Below, piece after piece: positions 6,494-14,107 of a stretch of 17,416 nt of DNA. A program made the position numbers and the translations under genes. Every line of letters begins with the position of its first letter. Position 1 is the stretch's first letter. The DNA comes from PALSA-894 sp034669145 (lineage in GTDB: Bacteria > Pseudomonadota > Alphaproteobacteria > Rhizobiales > Xanthobacteraceae): assembly GCA_034669145.1 (NCBI GenBank), contig JAXDNY010000055.1, forward strand, positions 1 to 17,416, written 5' to 3'. Under the pieces are notes generated by a model. It was not told where the DNA came from. It saw only the letters and a program-made list of their open reading frames with translations, and searched no databases.

Positions 6494-7039
6494 GACATTA
6501 CGCTGAAGATCGCGGCCCGCATCCGCGGCGAGCGGACGGCGCGGCGCTGGTCGCTCGACGACCTCGCCGAGCGCGCCTCCGTCTCCAAGGCGATGATCTC
6601 CAAGATCGAGCGCGCCGAGGCGAGCCCCACCGCGGCGCTGCTCGGCCGCCTCTCGGGCGCCTATGGGCTGACGCTGTCGGCGCTGCTGGCAGACGGCGAC
6701 GCGCCGCGCGGCCCGGGGCGCGCCACCGATCAGCCGCTGTGGCGCGATCCCGCCACCGGCTACATCCGCCGCCAGGTCCACGCCTCGACGACGTCACCGA
6801 TCGAGCTCACGCAAGTCGATCTGCCGCCGGGCGCCTCGGTGTCGTTCCCGGCGGCGTCCTACCGCCAGATGTCGCACGTGATCTGGGTGCTGGCCGGGCG
6901 GCTCACCTTCGTCGAGGGCGACGTGACGCACGATCTTGGCCCCGGCGACAGTTTCGAGTTCGGCCCGCCGGCGGATTGCACCTATCGCAACGATGGCGGC
7001 GTGCCGTGCCGCTATCTGGTCGTGTTGGTACGGCGATGA
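6476..7039 (+). CDS. XRE-family regulator with C-terminal cupin domain
   Basis: A 187-aa one-component transcription regulator. The N-terminal XRE helix-turn-helix (about 12-66) reads WSLDDLAERASVSKAMISKI followed by ERAEASPTAALLGRLSGAYG. The C-terminal cupin_2 barrel (about 105-187) contains LPPGASVSFPA, H134 in SHVIWVLAGRLTF, and LGPGDSFEFGPP. Only one of the usual metal-binding histidines is obvious, so the cupin probably binds a small ligand rather than catalysing. The family typically represses neighbouring catabolic genes and releases on ligand binding. It sits 24 bp after the aldolase gene, has its own candidate promoter and a perfect palindrome over its start (6464-6487), and its stop overlaps the next gene's ATG (ATGA at 7036-7039). 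Regulation of itself and its neighbours is inferred. Confidence 0.93.
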   Translation: MSTILDDITLKIAARIRGERTARRWSLDDLAERASVSKAMISKIERAEASPTAALLGRLSGAYGLTLSALLADGDAPRGPGRATDQPLWRDPATGYIRRQVHASTTSPIELTQVDLPPGASVSFPAASYRQMSHVIWVLAGRLTFVEGDVTHDLGPGDSFEFGPPADCTYRNDGGVPCRYLVVLVRR

Positions 7040-7320
7040 ACAGTCCCGCATCCAATCACAACAATGGCCCGCCGCTCGATGACGACGAAGGGCCCGAGTG
7101 GGGCGATGGCGACATCTATGTCTATTACAGCTGGAAGAATGCGCACCGCGCCGCATGGAAGCCGAAGTCGCGCGACATGGCGCTGTTCCGGCTGGAGAAG
7201 GCCGAGGCGCTGGGGCTCACGTACGACGAATACACTTTGGAGATTCTGGAGCGCGGGCGCTATCTGTCGCGCGCCGACGCCGAGCGCATCGCGAAGATCA
7301 AGGACAAGCGGGATGTGTGA
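7036..7320 (+). CDS. Conserved small protein of unknown function (94 aa)
   Basis: No function is recognised. The 94-aa protein has a low-complexity acidic start (NGPPLDDDEGPEWGDGDIYV), then an aromatic/basic middle (YYSWKNAHRAAWKPKSRDM) and a charged helical C-terminal half (LFRLEKAEALGLTYDEYTLE onward). There is no signal peptide or membrane segment, so it is probably cytosolic. Proteins with this NGPPLDDD...W pattern occur as short hypotheticals in Rhizobiales; that is from memory. The ATG overlaps the regulator's TGA (ATGA), which argues for translational coupling and for a real gene. The DUF1989 gene follows after 35 bp. Confidence 0.78.
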   Translation: MNSPASNHNNGPPLDDDEGPEWGDGDIYVYYSWKNAHRAAWKPKSRDMALFRLEKAEALGLTYDEYTLEILERGRYLSRADAERIAKIKDKRDV

Positions 7321-7355
7321 CCCCGTCGTGCCATGACGGATTGAGAGAGTTAGCG

Positions 7356-8204
7356 ATGCGAACACCGCAAAACAAATCCCCCGCCGACGCCGCACAACGC
7401 CAGGCCGCGCCGCCGGTCGTCGTCTACACCGTCGATAAGCTCCCGCCCTACGATCGCGCGTTCTACGACAACGTCAGGCGCGATCTCACACTCGTTTCCG
7501 AAACGATCGTGCCGCCGCGCGACGCGCGCACGTTCACCGTGCCGGCCGGCCATCTGTTCCGCATTGTCAGCATCGAGGGGCCGCAGGTCGGCGATCTCAA
7601 CCTGTGGAACGCGCACGACCTTGGCGAACGCTTCTTCTCCGGCAAGACGCGCGCGCTGCACGCGACCCATGTGACGACCGGCGACCGGCTGTGGAGTACG
7701 CTGCCGTATCTGCGGCCGCTCGCGACGATCACGCACGACACGCTCGACTGGTACGGCTTCGACGCGGACGGCGGCGGCATTCACGACGTCATCGGCACGC
7801 GCTGCGATCCCTACACGCAGCTCCTGCTCGGCGGACCTGAGTATCATCACTGCTGCCACTCGAACCTGACGCGCGCGCTTGTCCGCCACACCGGCCTGCC
7901 GCTCGCCGAGGCCGAGCGCCACGTGCACGACGTGCTCAACGTCTTCATGTGCACCGGCTTCACAGCCGACACGCACCAGTATTTCATGAAGGCGAGCCCG
8001 GTGCGGCCGGGCGACTTCATCGAGTTCTTCGCCGAGATCGATCTCTTGGGCGCGCTATCGGCCTGCCCCGGCGGCGACTGCAGCGCCACGCATTCGAGCG
8101 ACGCCGCGAAGTGCTATCCGCTCAAGGTGGAGGTGTTGAGGGCGAGGGACGGGGCGTTGGAGGCGTGGCGGGGGATGGAGGTGAGTGGGTATCGGATGGG
8201 CTAG
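7356..8204 (+). CDS. DUF1989 (urea carboxylase-associated / carboxyguanidine deiminase-related) protein
   Basis: A 282-aa protein of the DUF1989 family. Some members (UAAP1/UAAP2, CgdAB) act as a two-subunit carboxyguanidine deiminase next to guanidine/urea carboxylase. Family landmarks are TVPAGHLFRIVSIEGPQVGD, LNLWNA, ATHVTTGDRLWS, CDPYTQLLLGG, HHCCHSNL (C166, C167, H168), LNVFMCTG and PGDFIEFFAEIDL, then SACPGGDCSATHS with C237 and C242. The last segment corresponds to the SNCPQ...CNG cysteine motif of carboxylase-linked members and is altered here. It is longer than typical UAAPs, with about 45 extra N-terminal residues, and has no paired second subunit or carboxylase beside it, so the substrate may differ. 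GAGAGAG lies upstream of the ATG. Last gene of the aldolase-regulator run. Confidence 0.85.
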   Translation: MRTPQNKSPADAAQRQAAPPVVVYTVDKLPPYDRAFYDNVRRDLTLVSETIVPPRDARTFTVPAGHLFRIVSIEGPQVGDLNLWNAHDLGERFFSGKTRALHATHVTTGDRLWSTLPYLRPLATITHDTLDWYGFDADGGGIHDVIGTRCDPYTQLLLGGPEYHHCCHSNLTRALVRHTGLPLAEAERHVHDVLNVFMCTGFTADTHQYFMKASPVRPGDFIEFFAEIDLLGALSACPGGDCSATHSSDAAKCYPLKVEVLRARDGALEAWRGMEVSGYRMG

Positions 8205-8488
8205 CCACGAATTTCCGGCCGCTGTCCGCGTCCAACCGACAAGATGCGCCTCTTCTCTTACGGCTCTTACGGCACGCTGATCTGCTCCAGCACAATCGGA
8301 ACCTTCACGCCGGGTCGGTGCTGCCGGCTGCGGCGGGTCGGATGCGTCCGGGGGGCCAAACTCCCCTTGCTGGGAGAACGGCGAGGCACTTCCTCATACG
8401 ATTTCACGTTGAACTCACGCCTGGGTGTTTTACCTCGCGCTATGGTCGATGGCTAGCGTGAGACGCTAAGCATACAGGAGCCAGCGCG
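8205..8488. other. Intergenic spacer with possible operator
   Basis: This 284-bp gap holds no convincing gene. It contains a 9-nt tandem duplication, CTCTTACGG twice (8255-8272), and just upstream of the next gene a perfect inverted repeat TAGCGT (8454-8459), GAG, ACGCTA (8463-8468). The repeat lies a few bases downstream of a weak TATGGT -10-like hexamer (8441-8446). A transcription start with an operator here is possible but there is no matching -35. No clear terminator for the preceding gene was found. Confidence 0.4.
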
Positions 8489-10174
8489 ATGTTAGGACAC
8501 GGCGTCTTCGTTTATGATCCGCGAGAGGCGAAGTCGAAGCATGGCAGTTGGGATGGCGCCGCAAAGGCGATTGCCGACCTGGATATGAGCCATGCGTGGA
8601 TACGAACGCACAGCAAGGATGGGTTGTGGCGCACCGAAGAAAATAAGGCACTCGCAGCCGCACTGAAGGCACGAGGCATAAAGGTTTTTGCTTGGGGATG
8701 GTGTGACGGGAATTCGGTCCAGAAGGATATCGACAACGTTGAGAGTACCCTGTCGGAGTACTCCCTTGATGGATACGTCGCCGATATCGAGCACGGAGTA
8801 TCCGGCGCGAACTGGACCACGGCACGGATCAACCAGTTTTGCGCCAAGGTCCGTCAACTCGTCGGAAACAAGCCGTTTCTCGTCTCGACATTCGGCTTTC
8901 TCCCTTATCATGAACCCCAACTCATGGCGGCGGCCGATCCCTACGTCGACGCCTTCGCGCCACAGGTCTACTGGTTCAAATTTCCTAACCAGGGCATGCT
9001 CAACCAGCCCGGCGCGCATGGTCCATATGCTCTGAACAATGCGGCCGCCTACACAAATCTGTGCATCGACGTGTGGAAGCACGTCGTGTCAAAACCGCTC
9101 GTCATCACCGGACAGGTCTATTGGGGAGAGTCCGCGGGATGGACCCAAGCACTGGCCGAGCGGAAACTTCAGGAGTTCATCGACGGATTCGACCGTTACG
9201 ATGAAATCGCCGGCTTGAACTGGTGGCACTTCGCCGGCAACAAGGCGATGTCCGATGACATGGCCGCCAAGATTGCTGCGGCGAAATTCGGATCGCGGCT
9301 GGGAGGCGACGCTCCGGCGCCTCAGGCGGCCTCGGCGCTGGCTGCTGCCCTCTCAACCGGTCAAACTGCCTATGCGCGCGTCGACGCGCTCAATCTGCGA
9401 ACGGCGCCGGGCGACGACCCATCCACGGTCATCGTCGCGCTCGATATTGGACAAAAACTCGGCGTACTCGGCGATTCAAACGTCCCGGGTTGGAAGAAAG
9501 TCTCAGCCGAAATCGATGACAGGATCCATGAGGGACATGTTTTTGCGAAATACATCCGTCCGCCCGAGAGCGCTTCCGTCGAAAATCTGCTGAAGGCGGC
9601 TCACACTGAGTGGTTCCGGTTCCAGCGAGGCCGCGGCGCTGAAGCCTCCCAGCCCTACTCCGACTATGTCGGCGAGATGTGGCGCGAGCTTGATATCCTA
9701 GACCGCGACGGCACGGACAGCCAACACCCCTGGTCTGCCGCATTTATTTCGTGGATCGTAAAGAAAGCCGGATACCAGAATTTTCTGTTTTCGCAGCTTC
9801 ACGCCGAGTATGTCCACCAGGCCGTTCGCAGGCGGGAGCTTTCGATCGAGGGACCGTTCTGGGGTTTCCGTCTCAATGAGCATCGTCCCGCACTCGGCGA
9901 TATCGTGTGCCAATGGCGCCCGACTAATGATGCGCATGGCAACCCTATCCTGATCGATTACGACTACGCCGAAGATCACGACGATTTCTTTGGCCATTGC
10001 GATGTCGTGGTTCAGGTGAACGAGGCATCAGTCCGCACGATCGGCGGCAATACCGGACAGGAGCTCGGCCACGGCGGGAGCGTCAGCATGAAAACCTACC
10101 GGCTGACGGCCAACGGCTTCCTCATGGACGAAAGCCGCGTGTTCGCGATCATGCGCAACAATCTGCGAGCGTGA
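8489..10174 (+). CDS. Three-domain protein: TIM-barrel glycosidase-like, SH3b, DUF2272 (NlpC/P60/CHAP-like)
   Basis: A 561-aa protein with the layout of a cell-wall-degrading enzyme. Residues about 1-270 look like a TIM-barrel glycosidase-type domain, with GHGVFVYDP, IKVFAWGWCDG, the acidic pair in YVADIEHG (D99, E101), FAPQVYW, ITGQVYWGE and LNWWHFAGN at strand ends. Residues about 293-357 form a bacterial SH3b domain (YARVDALNLRTAPG...GWKKV). Residues about 370-561 match DUF2272: HPWSAAFISWIVKKAG, LGDIVCQW, FGHCDVVV (H503) and IGGNTG (N521). In related NlpC/P60 and CHAP enzymes the W-x-AAF position is a nucleophilic Cys; here it is S416. There is no signal peptide. AGGAG lies 8 nt before the ATG. 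Base composition is lower in GC than the neighbours (31 of 60 at 8641-8700), suggesting acquisition. It could be an endolysin-like enzyme or effector; the role is inferred. Confidence 0.75.
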   Translation: MLGHGVFVYDPREAKSKHGSWDGAAKAIADLDMSHAWIRTHSKDGLWRTEENKALAAALKARGIKVFAWGWCDGNSVQKDIDNVESTLSEYSLDGYVADIEHGVSGANWTTARINQFCAKVRQLVGNKPFLVSTFGFLPYHEPQLMAAADPYVDAFAPQVYWFKFPNQGMLNQPGAHGPYALNNAAAYTNLCIDVWKHVVSKPLVITGQVYWGESAGWTQALAERKLQEFIDGFDRYDEIAGLNWWHFAGNKAMSDDMAAKIAAAKFGSRLGGDAPAPQAASALAAALSTGQTAYARVDALNLRTAPGDDPSTVIVALDIGQKLGVLGDSNVPGWKKVSAEIDDRIHEGHVFAKYIRPPESASVENLLKAAHTEWFRFQRGRGAEASQPYSDYVGEMWRELDILDRDGTDSQHPWSAAFISWIVKKAGYQNFLFSQLHAEYVHQAVRRRELSIEGPFWGFRLNEHRPALGDIVCQWRPTNDAHGNPILIDYDYAEDHDDFFGHCDVVVQVNEASVRTIGGNTGQELGHGGSVSMKTYRLTANGFLMDESRVFAIMRNNLRA

Positions 10175-10259
10175 TTGTGACTCTCTCTTGTTCAACACCA
10201 ATCCGCGTTGTCTCGTGGCGCTCGTTCAGGTGGTCGCGCCACATCGAAGGAGTGAAATC

Positions 10260-11183
10260 ATGACCCGCGATCTGCTGGCGCTCACCCTCGTCGCCGTCCT
10301 TGCGTCGTCTGACGTTTCGGCCATGGAATATAAGGGCCTTTGCGAGGCCTCCGCCGGAGCGTTTCTTGACGACACGCACTTTGCCGTCGCCAGCGACGAA
10401 ACGAACGTGCTGCAGATTTACCAACGCGGCAAACCCGAGCCGCTCGGCAGCGGCGTCGACATGGAGCCTTTTACCTCCTTCGATAAATCGGATCTTGAGG
10501 GCGCGGCGCGCATCGGCGACCGGATCTATTGGATCAGCTCGCACTCGTTCAACAGCAGTGGCGAAGACAAGGCGAAACGTAAGGTATTCTTCGCGACGAC
10601 GATTGGGTCTGTGGATGGGAAGCCTACGCTCAAGGGAGTTGGGAAGCCGATCAAAACGCTTCGCGATCCGCTCGCCACGGCCGCCGGTGTCGCGCCGCAT
10701 GAAATGAATATTGAAGCATTGTCAGCGACACCGCAGGGCGGTCTTCTGATCGGCCTGAGGAAGCCGCTTCGGGACGGAATGGCGCTCGTTATCCCGCTCA
10801 AAAATCCCGGACCGGTGGTGGATAATGAACCTCCAGCCCCACCGGATTTCGGCACCGTCATACCACTCGATCTAGAAGGCCGGGGGCTGCGCAGCATGGA
10901 CCTCATCGGAAGCGGAGGTGAGCAGTATGTCATTGTTGCCGGTCCGGTTGAGGACAGCGCAGAAGGCTTCGCGATTTTCCGGTGGGCGGGTCCCGGCTCC
11001 AAACCTGTGAAAGTCGAAGGGCCAAATCTAAAGGGACTAACGCCAGAGGGCGCGATGGCGGTGCCGGGTCAGGACTTGGTGCAGCTTTTGAGCGACGACG
11101 GAAAGGTCAACGGCGTCACTTGCAGCGACGAGCATGATCCAGTCGAGAAGCGCAAGTTCAGAAGCATCGATGTGAAGCCATAG
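10260..11183 (+). CDS. Secreted DUF3616 protein
   Basis: A 307-aa protein with a signal peptide (MTRDLLALTLVAVLASSDVS, probable cleavage after SDVSA at residue 21), so it is periplasmic or secreted. The mature part starts YKGLCEASAGAFLDDTHFAV and ASDETNVLQIYQRG, the hallmark of DUF3616, and continues as beta-propeller-like repeats (LEGAARIGDRIYWISSHS, NIEALSATPQGGLLIGLRKP, RSMDLIGSGGEQYVIVAG). The function of the family is unknown. AGGAG (10248-10252) lies 7 nt before this ATG, which also begins the signal peptide. It follows the 561-aa wall-enzyme-like gene after 85 bp in the same direction, so they may be co-expressed; whether it processes, shields against or accompanies that protein cannot be told from sequence. 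Confidence 0.85.
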   Translation: MTRDLLALTLVAVLASSDVSAMEYKGLCEASAGAFLDDTHFAVASDETNVLQIYQRGKPEPLGSGVDMEPFTSFDKSDLEGAARIGDRIYWISSHSFNSSGEDKAKRKVFFATTIGSVDGKPTLKGVGKPIKTLRDPLATAAGVAPHEMNIEALSATPQGGLLIGLRKPLRDGMALVIPLKNPGPVVDNEPPAPPDFGTVIPLDLEGRGLRSMDLIGSGGEQYVIVAGPVEDSAEGFAIFRWAGPGSKPVKVEGPNLKGLTPEGAMAVPGQDLVQLLSDDGKVNGVTCSDEHDPVEKRKFRSIDVKP

Positions 11184-11425
11184 GATGGAAACCCGGTTCG
11201 AATGATGCGATGCGACGTGCGACGTCTTATCCGACCCTGATAGGCCGGGCTCGATGATCATCTTTTGAGGCTGAAGGCGTCGGTTTAGAGCGAGAGCCAA
11301 GGTCCGTTCCTACGGGCCATCGCCTCAAGCGAGGCGTCTCTACCTTTTTCGCGCCCCATTGACCCCTAACCCCCTCCATGTTCCTACTCCGGCGCCTGTT
11401 TCCACGCCCAGAGCCACCGAATCGC
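11184..11425. other. Leader region upstream of leuS with two small hairpins
   Basis: This 242-bp spacer holds no gene. It contains a GATGATCATC palindrome (11253-11262) and two adjacent hairpins: GGTCCGT/ACGGGCC (11301-11307 with 11312-11318, one G-T pair) and CGCCTC/GAGGCG (11321-11326 with 11331-11336). A T5 run (11345-11349) begins 8 nt past the second, which could be a weak terminator for the DUF3616 gene or an attenuator for leuS. From ATG 11378 an in-frame extension MFLLRRLFPRPEPPNR leads into leuS. Confidence 0.35.
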
Positions 11426-14107
11426 ATGACTTCCGACCGCTACAACGCCCGCGAGGCCGAGCCGCGCTGGCAGAAGGTATGGGACGAGCGCGGCATCTTC
11501 GCCACGCAGAACTCCGACCCGCGCCCGAAATACTACGTGCTGGAGATGTTCCCCTATCCGTCGGGGCGCATCCACATGGGGCATGTGCGCAACTACACCA
11601 TGGGCGACGTGCTGGCGCGCCACATGCGCGCGCGCGGCCACAACGTGCTGCACCCGATGGGCTGGGACGCGTTCGGGCTGCCGGCCGAGAACGCCGCGAT
11701 GGAGCGCAAGATCCCGCCGCGCGCCTGGACCTATCAGAACATCGCCGCCATGAAGGCGCAGCTGCAGTTGATGGGGCTCTCGCTCGACTGGTCGCGCGAA
11801 TTCGCGACCTGCGATCCGAGCTACTACAAGCATCAGCAGAAGATGTTTCTCGACTTCATGAAGGCCGGGCTTGCCGAGCGCGAGAAGCGCAAGGTGAACT
11901 GGGACCCGGTCGACATGACGGTGCTGGCGAACGAGCAGGTGATCGACGGCCGCGGCTGGCGGTCCGGCGCGGTGGTCGAGCAGCGCGAGATGAACCAGTG
12001 GGTCTTCAAGATCACGAAGTACGCGCAGGAGCTGCTCGACGCGCTCGATACGCTCGACCGCTGGCCCGACAAGGTGCGGCTGATGCAGCGCAACTGGATC
12101 GGGCGCAGCGAAGGCCTGCTGATCCGCTTCGTGCTTGATCCCAAGACCTTGCCTGAAGGTGCGGCGCCTACGGCTGAGAGCGAGGTGAAAGTTTTCACCA
12201 CGCGGCACGACACGTTGTTTGGGGCGAAGTTCTTAGGGGTCGCGCCGGATCATCCGTTGGCGCAGGCCGCGGCCGCGAAGAATCCGGCGCTCGCGGATTT
12301 CATCGCGGAGTGCAAACGCCACGGCACCGCGCAGGCGATCGTCGACACCCAGGAGAAACTCGGCTTCGACACCGGCATCCGCGCGGTGCATCCGTTCGAT
12401 CCGGCGTGGACGCTGCCGGTTTACGTCGCGAATTTCATCCTGATGGAATATGGCACCGGCGCGATCTTCGGCTGCCCGGCGCATGACCAGCGCGACCTCG
12501 ACTTCGTCAACAAATACGGGCTCGGCAACACACCTGTCGTGTGCCCCCCGGATGTCGATCCGAAATCGTTCATCATCACCGACGTGGCCTATGACGGCGA
12601 CGGCCGCATGATCAACTCGCGCTTCCTCGACGGCATGACGATCGAAGAGGCGAAGGAAGAGGTCGCGCGGCTGTTGGAGACCGCATCGCTCCCCCTCCCT
12701 GCCCCTCCCCCGCTTGCGGGGGAGGGTAGGGTGGGGGCGGTCGCCGAGCGCCAGGTGAATTTCCGGCTGCGCGACTGGGGCATCTCACGCCAGCGCTATT
12801 GGGGTTGCCCGATTCCCGTCATCCACTGTCCGAAGTGCGACGTGGTGCCGGTGCCCGATGCGGACTTGCCGGTCGTGCTGCCCGAGGACGCGACGTTCGA
12901 CAAGCCCGGCAACGCGCTCGACCATCACCCGACCTGGAAGCACGTCACCTGTCCGACGTGCGGCGGCCCCGCGACGCGCGAGACCGACACGATGGACACG
13001 TTCGTCGACTCGTCGTGGTACTTCGCGCGCTTTACCGATCCATGGAACGAGACGGCGCCGACCACACGCGCGGTGGTCGATCGGTATCTGCCGGTCGATC
13101 AGTACATCGGCGGCGTCGAGCACGCGATTTTGCACCTGCTCTATTCGCGCTTCTTCACCCGCGCCATGAAGGTGACCGGCCACATCGGCATCGAGGAGCC
13201 GTTCGCCGGCATGTTCACGCAAGGCATGGTGGTGCACGAGACCTACCAGAAACAGGACGGCACCTACGTCACCCCCGCCGAGGTCAAGATCGAGACCGGC
13301 CCCAACGGCCGCCGCGCGACTCTGATTGCGACCGGCGAAGAAGTGAATATCGGTTCAATTGAAAAGATGTCCAAATCGAAGCGCAACACCGTCGACCCCG
13401 ACGACATCATCGGCGAATATGGGGCCGACGTGGCGCGCTGGTTCATGCTGTCGGATTCGCCGCCCGACCGCGACGTGATCTGGACCGAGGAGGGCGTGCA
13501 AGGCTCCGGGCGCTTCGTGCAGCGGCTCTGGCGGCTGGTCGGCGAGGCGATCGAGATCGAGGCGGCGGTATCCTCATCCGGCGCGGCCGACAACCTCGTC
13601 CTCGCGCTGCGGAAGAACGCCCATTCGGCGCTGAACAAGGTGTCCGAGGATATTGCGCGGCTGCGCTTCAACCGCTGCGTTGCCCACGTCTACGAGCTCT
13701 CGAACGCGCTGCAGGCCTCGCTTTCGGCCGCGAAACAAAGCCGCAGCGGCAGCAGCCCGGCCTATGCGGCCGCGGTGCGCGAAGCCGTTGAAATCATGGT
13801 GTTATTGTTCTCCCCGATGATGCCGCATCTGGCCGAGGAGTGCTGGGCGGCGCTCGGCCACAAGACCCTGATCGCCGAGGCCCCGTGGCCGGAAGTCGAG
13901 CAGTCCCTGCTGGTTGAGGACACCATCACGCTTCCGGTTCAGATCAACGGCCGCAAGCGCGCCGACGTCACGGTCGCGCGCGACGCCGTTAATGCGGAGG
14001 TGGAGCGGGCCGTGCTAGAATTGGAAGCGGTGGTGCGGGCGCTTGAGGGCAAGCCCCCTAAAAAAGTCATCGTCGTCCCGCAGAGGATCGTGAATGTGGT
14101 GGCGTAA
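11426..14107 (+). CDS. leuS: Leucyl-tRNA synthetase
   Basis: An 893-aa class I aminoacyl-tRNA synthetase charging tRNA-Leu in the cytosol. The HIGH signature is HMGH (50-53, in PYPSGRIHMGHVRNYTMGD), followed by PMGWDAFGLPAENAA. The CP1 editing domain contains FTTRHDTLFGAKFLG and GTGAIFGCPAHDQRD. A second synthetic segment, NFRLRDWGISRQRYWGCPIP, is followed by two CxxC pairs (CPKC, CPTCGG) and TMDTFVDSSWYF. The KMSKS loop is exact at 647-651, and the anticodon-binding and C-terminal domains end in PKKVIVVPQRIVNVV. Start 11426 matches the alphaproteobacterial M-x-x-x-RYN beginning; the in-frame ATG at 11378 adds 16 Leu/Arg-rich residues, and neither has a clear ribosome-binding site. Residues about 421-440 are encoded by a palindromic repeat insertion. 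It overlaps lptE by 14 bp. Confidence 0.98.
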   Translation: MTSDRYNAREAEPRWQKVWDERGIFATQNSDPRPKYYVLEMFPYPSGRIHMGHVRNYTMGDVLARHMRARGHNVLHPMGWDAFGLPAENAAMERKIPPRAWTYQNIAAMKAQLQLMGLSLDWSREFATCDPSYYKHQQKMFLDFMKAGLAEREKRKVNWDPVDMTVLANEQVIDGRGWRSGAVVEQREMNQWVFKITKYAQELLDALDTLDRWPDKVRLMQRNWIGRSEGLLIRFVLDPKTLPEGAAPTAESEVKVFTTRHDTLFGAKFLGVAPDHPLAQAAAAKNPALADFIAECKRHGTAQAIVDTQEKLGFDTGIRAVHPFDPAWTLPVYVANFILMEYGTGAIFGCPAHDQRDLDFVNKYGLGNTPVVCPPDVDPKSFIITDVAYDGDGRMINSRFLDGMTIEEAKEEVARLLETASLPLPAPPPLAGEGRVGAVAERQVNFRLRDWGISRQRYWGCPIPVIHCPKCDVVPVPDADLPVVLPEDATFDKPGNALDHHPTWKHVTCPTCGGPATRETDTMDTFVDSSWYFARFTDPWNETAPTTRAVVDRYLPVDQYIGGVEHAILHLLYSRFFTRAMKVTGHIGIEEPFAGMFTQGMVVHETYQKQDGTYVTPAEVKIETGPNGRRATLIATGEEVNIGSIEKMSKSKRNTVDPDDIIGEYGADVARWFMLSDSPPDRDVIWTEEGVQGSGRFVQRLWRLVGEAIEIEAAVSSSGAADNLVLALRKNAHSALNKVSEDIARLRFNRCVAHVYELSNALQASLSAAKQSRSGSSPAYAAAVREAVEIMVLLFSPMMPHLAEECWAALGHKTLIAEAPWPEVEQSLLVEDTITLPVQINGRKRADVTVARDAVNAEVERAVLELEAVVRALEGKPPKKVIVVPQRIVNVVA
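12689..12739. repeat. GC-rich palindromic repeat inside the leuS coding sequence
   Basis: The core is a perfect 10-bp inverted repeat, CCTCCCCCGC (12704-12713), TT, GCGGGGGAGG (12716-12725), with C-rich left and G-rich right flanks that extend the pairing imperfectly outward. It matches a palindrome common between genes in Bradyrhizobium-type genomes (recognised from memory). Here it is read through in frame as SLPLPAPPPLAGEGRVGAV, between the editing-domain side and the NFRLRDWG segment of LeuS, where homologues carry a short variable linker. Confidence 0.8.

Noticed and set aside
5582..6781. 399-codon open frame on the minus strand
   Set aside because: It is antisense to the aldolase and regulator genes, both of which have clear family motifs, and shows no motif of its own.
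8244..8456. 70-codon frame in the spacer before the TIM-SH3-DUF2272 gene
   Set aside because: No ribosome-binding site, Cys/Arg-rich low-quality translation and no recognisable relatives.
8489..11183. Prophage remnant
   Set aside because: Apart from the wall-enzyme-like protein there are no structural, integrase, holin or attachment-site features.
11195..11203. GGTTCGAAT, resembling a tRNA T-loop
   Set aside because: The flanking bases do not pair as a T-stem, and no acceptor, anticodon arm or CCA end is present.
11250..11349. T-box riboswitch or classical transcription attenuator for leuS
   Set aside because: No specifier loop or T-box sequence was found, the hairpins are only 6-7 bp, and the T-run is not adjacent to a stem.
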